Origin: Cyanidiococcus yangmingshanensis
Lineage: Eukaryota > Rhodophyta > Bangiophyceae > Cyanidiales > Cyanidiaceae
Reading direction: 5' to 3'
Assembly: GCA_013995675.1 (NCBI GenBank)
Contig: VWRR01000011.1
Location: 434,001-498,000, forward strand
DNA: 64,000 nt
Below the pieces are notes generated by a model. It worked only from the letters and a program-made list of their open reading frames with translations, ran no database searches and was not told the origin of the DNA. The position numbers and the translations under genes are program-made. Positions 32,059-42,549 of this stretch are shown in pieces (position 1 is the stretch's first letter; every line of letters begins with the position of its first letter).

Positions 32059-33920
32059 TCGGGCCTCAAGCGCGGAGTGCGCGTCGCGTCAACACCAATC
32101 TGTTTCACGGCCGTTTATGACCACGAGTCTGTGCCCATCGCTCGACTCTTTGCATGAACGAGCCGACCTGTAGCTTTTTTCGGCCAGTGGTATCGTGAAA
32201 CTGACACTGGGCCACGGGTTGCCGTCCACAGACTGCGACTGAACAGAGACAGGACCTGTCTAGGAGCCATCACATGCCGTTGTTCGTTGCGTGTAATCAT
32301 CAAGTCCACCGTGTGGCGAGACCATGCTCAGATAGGCGGGACCACCGCTCTGGGCGCTTGTGTCGGTTTCGCGGTTTCTGACGAGCGAAACCAGCATACC
32401 TCTCGATTGTCTAGCATTCGAAACTGGTTCGGAGAATGACGGAGCGCGTGAATCGAATCGGCTGGCCCGCATGTCCCGAATTCCCAATGCGCCCCCGTTG
32501 GTGTCAACGCGCGTTGCATGTTGGTAATGCGCCGAATTCTAATGGAAATGTGCGCATTCAGCGAAGGCGTTGTTTAGGAGCATGCCTGGCACCCTCGAAG
32601 AAAAGCATAGTCCTCGAGAGCGCCGTTGGCCACGATGCACGGCGTCGCGTTCCCAATGTCTCTGCATAACATCTGAATTGACATGTCATGCGAGCCAATC
32701 ATGCAGAATAGAAGCGTTGTATCGGTTGGAGACAACTTGTCCGAACCGCAACAGTGACTGCGGGCGGATAAGGGAAATCCGTCTCGACTGACCAGGGATG
32801 ATTGTCAGCAGGAACAGCGATCATGCCTGGCGTTCGGCAAAGGCGGATCACACGACAAAGCAGTGTATCTGAATGATTTTTCGTCAAGCAGATGGCGTCT
32901 CTCCTTCGAATGGCCTCGGAGAATAGATTATAGTCCTACCGATCCAGCAAGCAGCGCTACTGCTCGGCTGAGAGAATACCGATCACGTTCTTGATGGTCT
33001 TTCAAACGCATCTGAATGGCGCGCTCTGCTCGGCAAGCCAACGGGCGTCACCGTGCGCTGACAGGGACGTGCCGCAGCGTCGCCGCTCGAAAAAGGTCAC
33101 GAATCGCCATCGATAGATCGATGGTGCTCTGCCTCGATTGGCATCTTGAGAGCCCCAGCAAATATCAAGTGACCATGCTGCCTCAATAGATAACCAACGG
33201 GTCGTAGCGAACACTTGTCTCGATGCTCCCATACGCACAAGGCATTCGCCGTTGTGAGCGCATGCACCGAGTGCCATCCACTCGCTCTGCGCTTGTTGAA
33301 GAGACCGCGTCATGCGCTCATCAAACAGAGCCAGTCTCCACCAAGCAGAACGCTTCATGAGCGATAGAGAGACGGCCACTGATACAGGGCGCATTGTCTG
33401 ACGGGAAGATGGTACCTCCCGACACCCGCGACGCAAGTCCGTAAATAGGTTGTGCGGTTCGACCTGTCTGTGGCCCGCGACACTCGCGTCAAATCACCAC
33501 AGACACGGACCGTACCGAGCAATCGACTCAGGTTCTACCCGAAAATGCGCGAATCGACCACACTGTGCAGAAGGACGCGCTCACCCGATCAACGGCGTTC
33601 GCAAACGAGACCGAAACGATGCAGAAGCTCGTGGCCTCTGATCGCTTTCTAGGAGTGCAGCACCCAAACAAGCGAGACAGTGTCGGCTGCTTTCATGAAG
33701 CCGGTGGAGACATTCATCGTGCCAGTGTGTTTGTGTTCTGGCGGGACGCACAGAATCGCTGCACCAGCCCTGTGTCGACGGCTTGCTCATGCAAATGAGT
33801 TTCCCTGCACATCTACCTCGGCAGTCGCAGCTCGTGGTGAGCCCTACGCTTCATCAGGACTCGTTGCGAGGAATCTCATGAGAGAAACGACACAAGGTCA
33901 TGATGTTGTGGACAGGGTGT
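32059..33920. other. Intergenic region, longest without clear gene
   Basis: 1.9 kb between convergent genes. On the minus strand 33002-33394 is an ATG-led frame of 130 residues with fairly normal composition but no recognisable domain; I do not annotate it. Nothing else is seen. Confidence 0.35.
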
Positions 33921-35579
33921 TCACGTGCTCGCTGCGACCCGCGTTAGCGCTTGGAGAACCTCACGCTCCCAGTCCACAGCCAGGGCAATATAACATATAT
34001 AGAACAGCGCAAGGAACAACTCTCCCAAGGCAAAGCCCAACCAAAACCCCATCACACCGAGTCCAAGCACGAAAGCAAACAGAGCGGCCAGCGGAATACA
34101 GGCAGCCCAGAAACCGGCAAAACTCGCCATCGCTCCGACTCGCTGCTTGCCGATCGCCTTCAGGATGCCCACACTCGTATACTGTAAACAGTCCTGGATC
34201 TCAAACAACGCGACAAAGAGAGCAGCAGAAGCTGCCCGGTTAGCGATGTGTTCGTCATTCGTCAGCAGGAAAGGCCAGCGTTGACGAAAGACATTGAGCA
34301 AGACGGCTAGAGCTACTCCAGCGCTTGCGGCAATAACCAGCGCAACTTGGGCTGTCAGTCGCGCTGCTGCAGCACGACCCGCGCCCACAAGGTTGCCGAC
34401 TTGTACGGAGGCTCCGATATGAATGGACAGAGGCAGCATGAAACAGAAATAGACGGCGTTCATGAGGACCGCCTGGGTTGCGACCGAGTCCGCTACCGAT
34501 CGATCCCCAGGTTGCAGCGGTAATCGTGCCGCCATGAAAAGCGTCACTTCGAAGGCTCCCCATTCTACCAAAACCCAGGCAGTGCCTGGCAAAGCGAGGG
34601 CCAGGAATGGTGCCCACTCGCGACAGAGCTCGGCCGCCAACGAGCGATAGCTAAAGCGAGCAACCTGTCCGACACCAGCATCTGCTTGCATCGTCTCGTA
34701 GATCCCGTTCGGGCCGATAACAAGCCAGCACTGCTCGCCGAGACGCCATTTTCCCATCACCAGGAGCAGCGTGCCAAGCAGAACCCATTGGCTCAGTGCA
34801 AGCGCCAGTGCAGCACCTTGAATACCCCATTGTAGCCACGGTATCAGAAGCAGATGAAAAACGATATTTGCTGCTGCCGCGACGAGCGTTACGTAAATAA
34901 TGGGCTTCACGATTCCCTGCGCTTGGAGAAATCGCTTCAAGACTTCATAGAGGACGAGCGGAATCAGGGCCGATGTGTACCAACGACACAATATCGAGGC
35001 TAGCGCCACCGTCTGACTATCGGCGGCCACTCCACTAGCACTCTCGAGAGTCGTCGCAGATGTCGTTGGTGTTACCAATGCCGCCAATATCTGAGGTGCA
35101 AGGACATTCCATAATATCGCCACGAACGGCGCCACCATGAGCATTTGAATGAATGCACCTCGTAGAGCCACCAGTCCAACAGCAGCATAGTGTCCGGAGC
35201 CGTACGCATTCGCACACAACGTGTCCAGTGCTGAGCAAAACCCCACGATAAGGGCGTTGCCGGAAATGTTGACGAGTGCCAGTCCCAAACCGGCCGCAGC
35301 CAGCGTCTCGGCATTCGTCCAGTGCCCCACAAATGCTGTGCTGACGAGCGTGAGTGACGCTTGCCCCAGGTACGACAGCAGCATCGGCAGCGACAGCCTC
35401 GTGATCGAGTGAACAAGCTCGAGGCCTGTGCGGAGCCGTCTTTCAACAGGGTGCTCGTACGCACGATCGAGCTCATCGTGGTCGACGGCAGACCTGCCTA
35501 TCCGTTGAGGAGTGGCCTTTGCGGTTGTAGATGCAGGCGATGGCCCCGTGCCGTTACGGTCCTGACCGAAAGTTTCCAT
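33921..35579 (-). CDS. MATE family multidrug/organic-cation antiporter
   Basis: Multidrug and toxic compound extrusion transporter, exporting organic compounds against H+ or Na+. The 552-residue product has a hydrophilic N-terminus (about 60 residues) and about 12 transmembrane segments. The first repeat shows SLPMLLSYLGQASLTLVSTAFVGH and NALIVGFCSALDTLCANAYGSG, the family signature (ALDTLC..A.G); the second repeat shows LPLSIHIGASVQVGNLVGAG. LVEWGAFEVTLFMAARLP fits the eukaryotic DTX/MATE branch. The substrate and membrane (plasma, vacuolar or plastid) cannot be told. The start is the first ATG; a GTG lies 18 bp further upstream. Confidence 0.92.
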   Translation of the reverse strand: METFGQDRNGTGPSPASTTAKATPQRIGRSAVDHDELDRAYEHPVERRLRTGLELVHSITRLSLPMLLSYLGQASLTLVSTAFVGHWTNAETLAAAGLGLALVNISGNALIVGFCSALDTLCANAYGSGHYAAVGLVALRGAFIQMLMVAPFVAILWNVLAPQILAALVTPTTSATTLESASGVAADSQTVALASILCRWYTSALIPLVLYEVLKRFLQAQGIVKPIIYVTLVAAAANIVFHLLLIPWLQWGIQGAALALALSQWVLLGTLLLVMGKWRLGEQCWLVIGPNGIYETMQADAGVGQVARFSYRSLAAELCREWAPFLALALPGTAWVLVEWGAFEVTLFMAARLPLQPGDRSVADSVATQAVLMNAVYFCFMLPLSIHIGASVQVGNLVGAGRAAAARLTAQVALVIAASAGVALAVLLNVFRQRWPFLLTNDEHIANRAASAALFVALFEIQDCLQYTSVGILKAIGKQRVGAMASFAGFWAACIPLAALFAFVLGLGVMGFWLGFALGELFLALFYICYIALAVDWEREVLQALTRVAAST

Positions 35580-36726
35580 AGCGTGACGTACCGCCACAGA
35601 ACACCTCCGAGTAGACGAGAAACAAAAACGTCTTTTTATCGAGTCAGTTCAATGAGAACGAAAGCTGCTCGCCGTCGCGAAGGCGAACACACGAGTGCAA
35701 CCAGCACGCTCTCGTGGCTGCCAAGACTGTCTCGGCGACCAGGGAAGCAATGTGAAACCAGGCGCGCCAATGTCAAGAGAAAAGTAGAGCACTCGTCAGA
35801 CTGCGCTGTCATGAACACAAACCGCCTGCTGCGCCATTCCTTTCGTCAGCGAGAGAACCGAAACGAACGCATCCGCTGTTGTTCTGGGGACGATCCTATT
35901 CGCCGCCGACTTGGTTGGTCTCGGGGGATGCTCACGCTCAACCAGGTCTTCGCTCATGCCTTAGATATTCGAATACTGGCCTGTGGTCGTGTCATGGAAT
36001 TGGTGCAGTCGTCTGTGGCTTGAGTACCCAGCGACCATTGGATACGGTTACTCGATTCGTCTGGGGACACACTCGGGCCAAGCATCGTCTTCGAATCACG
36101 TCTGGGGATGAATCATCAATCGGCAGCTTTCGGGAGAGGCCATCACCACACACCCATCGAGTTCCGAAACACAAGTGCATAGAACGCGTATCCAGCGACC
36201 GTCGAGTCTTCAGTGTCATCCAAGTCCAGTGTGCTGGCTTCTCCATACCTTGCAATACCTCTATGGACGCTAACACAAATACCAGCGATGCTCCTGATAG
36301 TAGTTTTCCGCACGAAGCAGGTCCAGAGGCATCGCTCTAAAGCCCCAGCAGAAACAGAAACGCCGATGAGAATGCTCATTTGAATCAGTCTACACATCAG
36401 CTCAAACGGGTCAAAACAGCCAGCGCATCTCATTGTCGAGCTTGAATCATTCGCGCCTTGAACAGTGTCCTGAACTTTGATGAGGCGGCTCTGTAACCCG
36501 AAGGATCGTTGACTACGAGTATCCAGGGCAACTGTTGGTATCCCTCGATCGTCTTTCGACTCGGTGCTTGCATGCACCGGCAGCCTTCATACCTCGAGGC
36601 TTGTCGATGCACACAACCGGAGCTCGTGCATATCAGAGCAGAGGAAAACCTCGTTTGTTTCGTTATGCCAGGCATTCCATCGATCGTCTCCGAAAGACAG
36701 GCATCGAGACTCTCGGACGATGCAGC
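35580..36726. other. Intergenic region
   Basis: 1.15 kb. Opposing frames of up to 150 codons are present (e.g. minus 36143-36577), none with convincing features. Confidence 0.35.
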
Positions 36727-37521
36727 TCACTGGCGAGTCCCTTCTCTGGGAGGATTTTCTCGGCCAGCAGGCAACACTTCCGGTGAGTCTCTTGATCCGG
36801 AAGAGTTGGGCAAGGAAGGATCGTCCGACTCGTGATGGATAGCAGATTCAGGTGCTTGAGATTCCTCCTCGGCAGATATGCTGCCTTCGCGGATTCCTTG
36901 CTCATATCCAGTACGGAACGCCTGAATGCTCTCCCGCAATACTCGCAGGCGCGACTGGACGACTTGCTCGAACGACTGAGGACTGTTCACGACGGCAGTG
37001 GCCTTGGTAACGGTCTGACTCCAGGTTCGCTTCGTCGAATCCGAGGCCTGTTGCAACTGCTCCGTCCAAGCGGGAACAGAGGCGACAGCATCTTGTTGCC
37101 AACGGGAGAATCGTTCCTGTAGGCTTCGTGTCGCGCTCGACCACACTGGGTTAGTGGTAGCCGTCGTTTGCGGGATGGTGCTCGCGGCCTCCGCCCGATA
37201 GTCCCAGGTGCGGAAGTAGATGCGTAGAAAGTGGTGCAGGTACCGCCAGCGGTTCTTGTTTGGACAGTTCACCCACTCTCGGAAAAGGTCTTCATCTGGT
37301 CCCAAGACCTCTTGCAGTGACTCCGACGAGTGAGACGTAGCGCCTCGCTTCGTTTGGGTGGTCGCTGTGTACTCGTCCGCATCCAGGGGTCGAAACTGGG
37401 CGTTCCACTCTAGCCGATGAAGCCTCCATCTGGCACGCAGACGTCTATGGTGTCGTCTCCACAGATTACGTATACGAGTCAAGTGCTGTCTCACAGTTCC
37501 CAAGGGAGACGCCAGTCTCAT
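36727..37521 (-). CDS. Unknown protein with very basic N-terminus
   Basis: Not recognised. The 264-residue product begins with a strongly basic amphipathic leader (MRLASPLGTVRQHLTRIRNLWRRHHRRLRARW), which could be a mitochondrial presequence. Then comes a conserved-looking aromatic block (DEDLFREWVNCPNKNRWRYL, HHFLRIYFRTWDYRA), a helical region (about 140-210) and an acidic, Ser-rich tail. Start 37521 is ATG. It is divergent from PCC1 with only 135 bp between the two ATGs, so the promoters must overlap. Mitochondrial location is inference. Confidence 0.6.
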   Translation of the reverse strand: MRLASPLGTVRQHLTRIRNLWRRHHRRLRARWRLHRLEWNAQFRPLDADEYTATTQTKRGATSHSSESLQEVLGPDEDLFREWVNCPNKNRWRYLHHFLRIYFRTWDYRAEAASTIPQTTATTNPVWSSATRSLQERFSRWQQDAVASVPAWTEQLQQASDSTKRTWSQTVTKATAVVNSPQSFEQVVQSRLRVLRESIQAFRTGYEQGIREGSISAEEESQAPESAIHHESDDPSLPNSSGSRDSPEVLPAGRENPPREGTRQ

Positions 37522-37656
37522 CAAGCCCCGAGACTTCTCTGGAGATAGGGGTGTGTGTCCGCTCGTTGGTCGCCGCTGGGAGGCGCCCCGTCAAAAACTG
37601 TCCGTTGGGTGTGCTATGGACGCTGGACACTGATTCGGTCCATTGCTCGCTCTGGA
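37522..37656. promoter_or_regulatory. Short bidirectional promoter region
   Basis: Only 135 bp separate the ATGs of the divergent orphan gene (minus) and PCC1 (plus), so this stretch must hold both core promoters and 5' UTRs, unless one start is further downstream. No TATA consensus is visible. Confidence 0.4.
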
Positions 37657-38007
37657 ATGAGTGGAAACACACAGATTGATCAGGATTTAAAAGATCTTGA
37701 AAGCGATGACTCTAGTGAAGACGAGGAAAAACCGAGTTTTCGAAAGAGCAGCCTTAGCGCACCCGAGTGCTGTTACTGTGTTGAGATCGGATTCGAGACC
37801 TCGCAGCATGCAGCGTGGGTTCTTTGGTCCCTGGAGCTAGACCCAGAGCTTCGACCGCAACTCGTTCAGCGAGAGCTGGAAGCCCATCAACAGCTTTTCC
37901 GGGCAACCTTTCGGGGAAAGGACGCACACGTGCTGCGAACGGCGATCAACGCGTTTTACGATGCACTGCGCTTGGCCATAGCAAGTTCTCGACCGCTTCC
38001 AGGGTGA
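37657..38007 (+). CDS. PCC1: KEOPS/EKC complex subunit Pcc1 (LAGE3)
   Basis: Small dimerising subunit of the KEOPS complex, which with Kae1 makes the t6A37 modification of ANN-decoding tRNAs. The 116-residue product from ATG 37657 has an acidic N-terminus (about 35 residues, ESDDSSEDEEK) and the complete Pcc1 fold: CVEIGFETSQHAAWVLWSLE, LDPELRPQLVQRELEAHQQ, and LRTAINAFYDALRLAIASS, the conserved helix (R.S.N.F.D.L.L). Length fits the family (80-140). The frame is open 34 codons upstream from a non-ATG codon. Confidence 0.85.
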   Translation: MSGNTQIDQDLKDLESDDSSEDEEKPSFRKSSLSAPECCYCVEIGFETSQHAAWVLWSLELDPELRPQLVQRELEAHQQLFRATFRGKDAHVLRTAINAFYDALRLAIASSRPLPG

Positions 38008-38659
38008 TACGCGACCTCTCCGTGCGGAAGAAAGTATCTGAACGGAAGTGTCTAGAAAGGGCGTTCGCGTTTGGACTGTTTTCTATGAAGCGCTTTCAAG
38101 TGCATGGTAGAGGGTGGGGCTGGCGCGCTGCGGTTGCGTCGCTCGAGTCGTTACCGAAACAACGATCGCACACAATTGATCACTGTTGCCAGATTCGGGA
38201 CACTTTAATGAAGTTCTCTCTCTGTATCTTTGCTCGACTTGTGTACCGTGTTGGCCGTATTCCGCAGAGGCAGACTTGCAGCCATTCGCCTGCATAGCGA
38301 TTGAGTTCACCTGTCGATCGCACGACGCCCTCTACCGCAAAGAAGGTACTGAAAGCGACACTGGCCTCGTTCACGGTTCCCAGCAAGTCGCTACAGACAA
38401 ATCGATAAGGGACGGCTTCTGTGTCGTCTCGCTCTAGGCGCTGGAACGAAAGCGACCGCACGGCCTCGGCCAGCGTACCATAAATCACCACTTTGAACCA
38501 TGAAGCCTGACGGCTCGAAAACATGACTTACATCCCAATGACAACACGAGCAGTCATGCATATTCATCCTCGACAGCGCGTCCATTCGACTAGAGGAACC
38601 CGTCGTGTTCCGCAGACTGGAGCCCCTCTTTCTGCACTTTCGCGCCAGTAGAGCCATAC
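38008..38659. other. Intergenic region
   Basis: 650 bp between the convergent PCC1 and NDUFA6 genes. No supportable feature. Confidence 0.4.
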
Positions 38660-39446
38660 TCACATCAAACGGCACTGACGAGAGTTCATCTCGTGGGAGT
38701 CGGTCCGCTCTTGATACTGACGATTTGCATCCAGTTCCTCTGGCGTAAAGAGGCCGTTCTGTATCGCAAAACTCCGAAAGAGCCGCTCCTGCTCGTCGCG
38801 CCATTTCTCGTAGTGATGCCATGTCACGACCCATTCGGGAACGATTCGTTTCTGTCGCCATTCGTGGACTTTGCGAAGACGAGTCGCATCCAGTACGTTT
38901 GGAGACTCACCCGTGGTGTCGGCAGAGCCATGTCCAGGTCCATAACGTCCCAGCTGGTGCATTCGTTCCTCGTACTGTCGCACATACTGCAACACGTGGT
39001 GTCCGACTCTTCCATTGCGCGATGATTTCATTCAGTTCCTGTTTCCCTTTAAAGACCAGGATATCAATGACATGCGAGTCTTGAACGTCACGATATCGTT
39101 CAAACTGGTCCCGAATCACAGCTTTGAGGGTATTCCAGTCTTCAGCGAGGGTAAAGTCCAGCCGCATCTGTGGTATGTGCTGTAGAAACCCTCGGTACAG
39201 CGCCCGTACTTTGGCTCGCGCTTCCTCTATTGTTTCAGACGTTTCTATGGTAGCGTCTCGACCTGACGCACCAGTCTCCGTGTAGGTGGGCCGATTGAGG
39301 CCCCTAGCGCCGACAACCAGAGACCCGGGGTCACCGCTGCTCTCATCGGCAGCGCTTCCGTGAAGCGGCTGCAACGAGACACCGCGCAGCCTCACAAAGG
39401 CTCCTTGTTGCAGCCTATTTAGTCCTGGGAGAACGTTTGCGCGCAT
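38660..39446 (-). CDS. NDUFA6: Complex I LYR subunit NDUFA6/B14 with long C-terminal extension, one frame break
   Basis: Accessory subunit of mitochondrial NADH:ubiquinone oxidoreductase, binding the acyl-carrier protein through its LYR motif. From ATG 39446 there is a presequence-like leader (MRANVLPGLNRLQQGAFVRL), then the LYR domain ARAKVRALYRGFLQHIPQM and DSHVIDILVFKGKQELNEII. At QWKSRT the frame must move: dropping one base of the GG at 38998-38999 (plus strand) restores HVLQYVRQYEERMHQLG, matching the RTHVM..F of animal NDUFA6. The rest continues about 90 residues beyond the usual end (VHEWRQKRIVPEWVVTWHHY). Corrected length is about 261. The frame is also open upstream to ATG 39695. 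Identity is good; the extension is unusual. Confidence 0.82.
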
Positions 39447-40654
39447 CTCCAGTGTCACTGGTCGAACAGGGTCCGGCTGGTTGTGTTGCAACTTCCAGCA
39501 CACGAAGCAGTCGCGCTCGTTGGCGAGCGCAGACAAGGCCGTGAAGCCCCAACCGCGATACGGCCACGTCCCGTTAACGACTGGGTACGCGCTCTCCGCT
39601 GTTTGCCACTTAAACCTGTATGCGGATACGACTGACTGCATAATGTATGGATTGGATCTCAGTCCAAGGAGGCGAGCGACGTCATGCAGTCTCATGAGAA
39701 TGTGCTCAGGTTGCTTGTGGGCACTGTTACGGGCACTGTCGTAGCTCTGTAAGGTACGAATCCCTTGGGGTTTTCGGAATTTTTATGAAAGCACGCTCAG
39801 AAATTGTCTCCTTTCTGAGCTAGTCTACAGGGCCTCAATCTACGGAATGGCGTTCAACAGTGATCCAAGGGATGAAACCGAGGCGTCGATAGCGTTCAAC
39901 GTGAGCGAATAGTTCTGCGCTGGTCAAGGTCTCGCTCGAACGCTGCAGGAACTGTATGTCCGCGTGTGTAATCAGGCTAGAGACACCGTGTATTGTCAGG
40001 ATGCGACACGTAACACCCTTTCAAGTGGATCATGGAGTTTTGGTATGTTCGCTGGTCAGAGGGCTTCATGGTAACCTTTCTTGCTGGAACGATGTCGAGT
40101 TTGCGTTCACACCAGCCATGCATTGAACCGAACCGATGCTATTCAAGCCCCTGTTCCTTGAGTCCGTGGTCGCTCCTCGAACGAACGCTCGATCAGTGCT
40201 GGAAGAAGCGTCCGCGCAGTGATGTTCATCGTAGTGACTTGCACACTCGTTGAGCAGACTCTGTGCCATGCCGAATACGCTTGAGATATAGTATGTAGAT
40301 TGATGGTTATCGGTGGCTTGGTTTTGCTGCTGTCCCAGTCGTCTGGAGGAAACACCTCGATCTGCATCCTGCCTCGTGCTGGTTGCTGCCGCTGCTGCTG
40401 CCGCTTCTGGCAAACCATCGCAATGGGGTTGTGAAGACAAGTGAACCACTCGCGTCATCCAGCGAGGCAAGGACCGAATCCGCTTGCTGTCTCACCGCTG
40501 CCTCGCAGGAGACGCCGGTCTTGTGACCCTTGCCAAACGGTCTGATTTACCAAATCTTGCCAGTCTATTGGATGCGGATATTCGTCATCGGTTTCGTGGG
40601 ATCAGACACTCGACAGGAGGATCTGCGGGAGTGAAAGCAGACACTGTTTGGCCT
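39447..40654. other. Intergenic region
   Basis: 1.2 kb. The NDUFA6 frame stays open to an ATG at 39695, so a longer N-terminus is possible. The rest holds nothing recognised. Confidence 0.4.
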
Positions 40655-41647
40655 TCATTTATGGATTGACACGCCCGCTGTTGTCGCAGGTGGATGGCGC
40701 TCACTCGTCACAATCCGTCCTCCGGTGCTGCGTCGACGACTCCGCGTTTGTTCTCGTCCAGTCAAGTAAAGCCAGAAAAATTGCAATCCGTCCCAGAGCC
40801 GTAGCAATCGTCTTCCTCGGCCACCATATCGTTGCTTGCCCCAGCTGAAGGGAACATATCCGTAGAGACGCATATGCTCGATCTGACGTTTCATCGTAAT
40901 CGATAGCAACACCAGAAAATAGAGTAGGAGCACTGGCCAGTACACCGGCATGTCAAGCATGGGGAACATCGTCGCTACAAGCGAAATGATGACACTTTTC
41001 AAACTCTGCCACCAGAACTGAAACTCGGGAAGTCGACGGACAAAAGGACGATACTCGGTATCGGCACCATTCGGGTATCCGGCGCTGGTAGGCGAACCAG
41101 TTGAGCCACTCGTCCGTCGCCGGGTTGGCAACGCTATCCGTTCATCCTCCTGGATTTCAGCCACATCGCGCGGTTGAAGGAAACCCAACAGCAAGTTCAG
41201 ATTGTAGATAGCGAGCGCATAGGCGACGACGTAGAAGCCTCTAGTCCAGTATACGCGGAAAGCGAACAGAGCCGCCAGCATCCAGAGCGTCAGCCAACGA
41301 GGCAACGTATGCGGAACCGAGAGATCGAGCATATACTGAAGCCGTCGCCGCCACTGATAGGAATACCGACTGCTGTAGTACCGCACGGAGGCGAACCAGT
41401 CCGTTGCGAATAACGACGGGTGTGTAGGTAGTGTTGACATGGGAGGCGCACTCACACCATATCCACCAATAGTGCTTGTCGCCACACTCGGCGACGTTGA
41501 GGTGATGATCTGTTCTGTCGCTGGTGCCAGAGCAACCGGGTGTTCGACATACCCTTGGGCGGCTGCGGGACCGGCGGCACCCCAGTTGACGCCGCCATAA
41601 GGGCGAAACGCACCCCCCGCCCCCGTTGCTCCTTGATTCGAGTTCAT
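40655..41647 (-). CDS. RER1: RER1, ER-retention sorting receptor of the cis-Golgi
   Basis: Four-span Golgi receptor that returns ER membrane proteins in COPI vesicles. The 330-residue product has a low-complexity N-terminus (about 85 residues, Gly/Ala/Thr/Ser-rich) and the RER1 core: DLSVPHTLPRWLTLWMLAAL, FRVYWTRGFYVVAYALAIY, NLNLLLGFLQPRDVAEIQED, FVRRLPEFQFWWQSLKSV, MLDMPVYWPVLLLYFLVLL, and TMKRQIEHMRLYGYVPFSWG. These are near-universal RER1 blocks. The usual protein is about 190-200 residues, so this one has extra N- and C-terminal tails, the latter Arg/Ser/Thr-rich. ATG verified; a TTG lies 12 bp upstream. Confidence 0.93.
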   Translation of the reverse strand: MNSNQGATGAGGAFRPYGGVNWGAAGPAAAQGYVEHPVALAPATEQIITSTSPSVATSTIGGYGVSAPPMSTLPTHPSLFATDWFASVRYYSSRYSYQWRRRLQYMLDLSVPHTLPRWLTLWMLAALFAFRVYWTRGFYVVAYALAIYNLNLLLGFLQPRDVAEIQEDERIALPTRRRTSGSTGSPTSAGYPNGADTEYRPFVRRLPEFQFWWQSLKSVIISLVATMFPMLDMPVYWPVLLLYFLVLLSITMKRQIEHMRLYGYVPFSWGKQRYGGRGRRLLRLWDGLQFFWLYLTGREQTRSRRRSTGGRIVTSERHPPATTAGVSIHK

Positions 41648-42549
41648 GAAAAGGTTCAATAGCTTGTTCAGCGCTCAACAAGGGAAAGCGTGCACGCGGT
41701 GAACCACAGCAACAGCGAAACTCGCACACTGGGTTTGCCACCAACTTTGCGACGCTTCCGGGCCTTCCGATCGTATTTCGGTTCGTTGTGTGCGTGAAGA
41801 TCCCTGAGCGGCACCTATTTGTTCAAACCTGCTGATTTCCGCGAGCGCTGTCCACAAGACAGAACGACCCAGGCTTGACGCCCACCAGTTGTCTGCGAAC
41901 CGCAAGCGAAGGCGCCAGATTCGGGGTCGTCACCAGCCCTGCACCAAGAAACAGTAGCCAGTCACGCACAGAGCGTGTTTCGATGCGCTCTCTATCGTTC
42001 AACACAGTCGCAAGCGCTGTATGCACAGCGACGCCAGGAAACTTGCTCGTCGTCTCTAGCACCAAGGCGAGCGTCTCGTTTGGACGCTTTCTGTCGTGGC
42101 CTGGCGCGCACTGCTCACTGGCTAGCTAGCTGCTGGACGGACTCGTTCTCGGAGACGTTCTGCACTGCAAAAACTTCTACCTGCTCCTATTCAGAATTCC
42201 TCTAGTCGACTATCTCGTTCATCATCCGCTCAGTCGGAAAGTCGCCTGACTGGGCATCCAAAAGAGAGTTCATGAACTCTATCTGGTTTCTCGCCAGCGC
42301 TTCGGTCGATATACCTAAATAGTTCGTCTTTTATCAAGGGCTTTGATAAAACAAAAGATTTCCTTTTGTAAAATTTTTCTTTAATGAATCATCTACAACT
42401 TGGTCACTTGGCGTTTCTTCTCCCTTGTCGGTTCGGTTGTCGACTCATTCGACCGGGGAGTCCGAAGACCACTTGGCGGGCCTGGGAGCCCTCAAGAGCG
42501 CGCGGCTTTCCGGGTCGCGACCAGCGTCGTTGGGTCTCTGCGCTTGGCA
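41648..42549. other. Divergent intergenic region with paired hairpins
   Basis: 900 bp between RER1 and the ABC-F gene. It includes an AT-rich block 42320-42385 with two adjacent inverted repeats (separate entry). Confidence 0.4.
42331..42369. promoter_or_regulatory. Two back-to-back perfect inverted repeats
   Basis: TTATCAA-gggct-TTGATAA (42331-42349) is followed after one base by ACAAAAG-atttc-CTTTTGT (42351-42369). Both have 7-bp arms and 5-base loops. They lie about 180 bp before the ABC-F ATG in an AT-rich island and could be 5' UTR hairpins or protein-binding palindromes. Confidence 0.55.

Noticed and set aside
33002-33394. 130-residue ATG-led minus frame
   Set aside because: No domain, signal or neighbour support; length is within chance for this base composition.
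36143-36577. 144-codon minus frame with a short hydrophobic patch
   Set aside because: Opposing frames of similar length cover the same DNA and no family pattern is visible.
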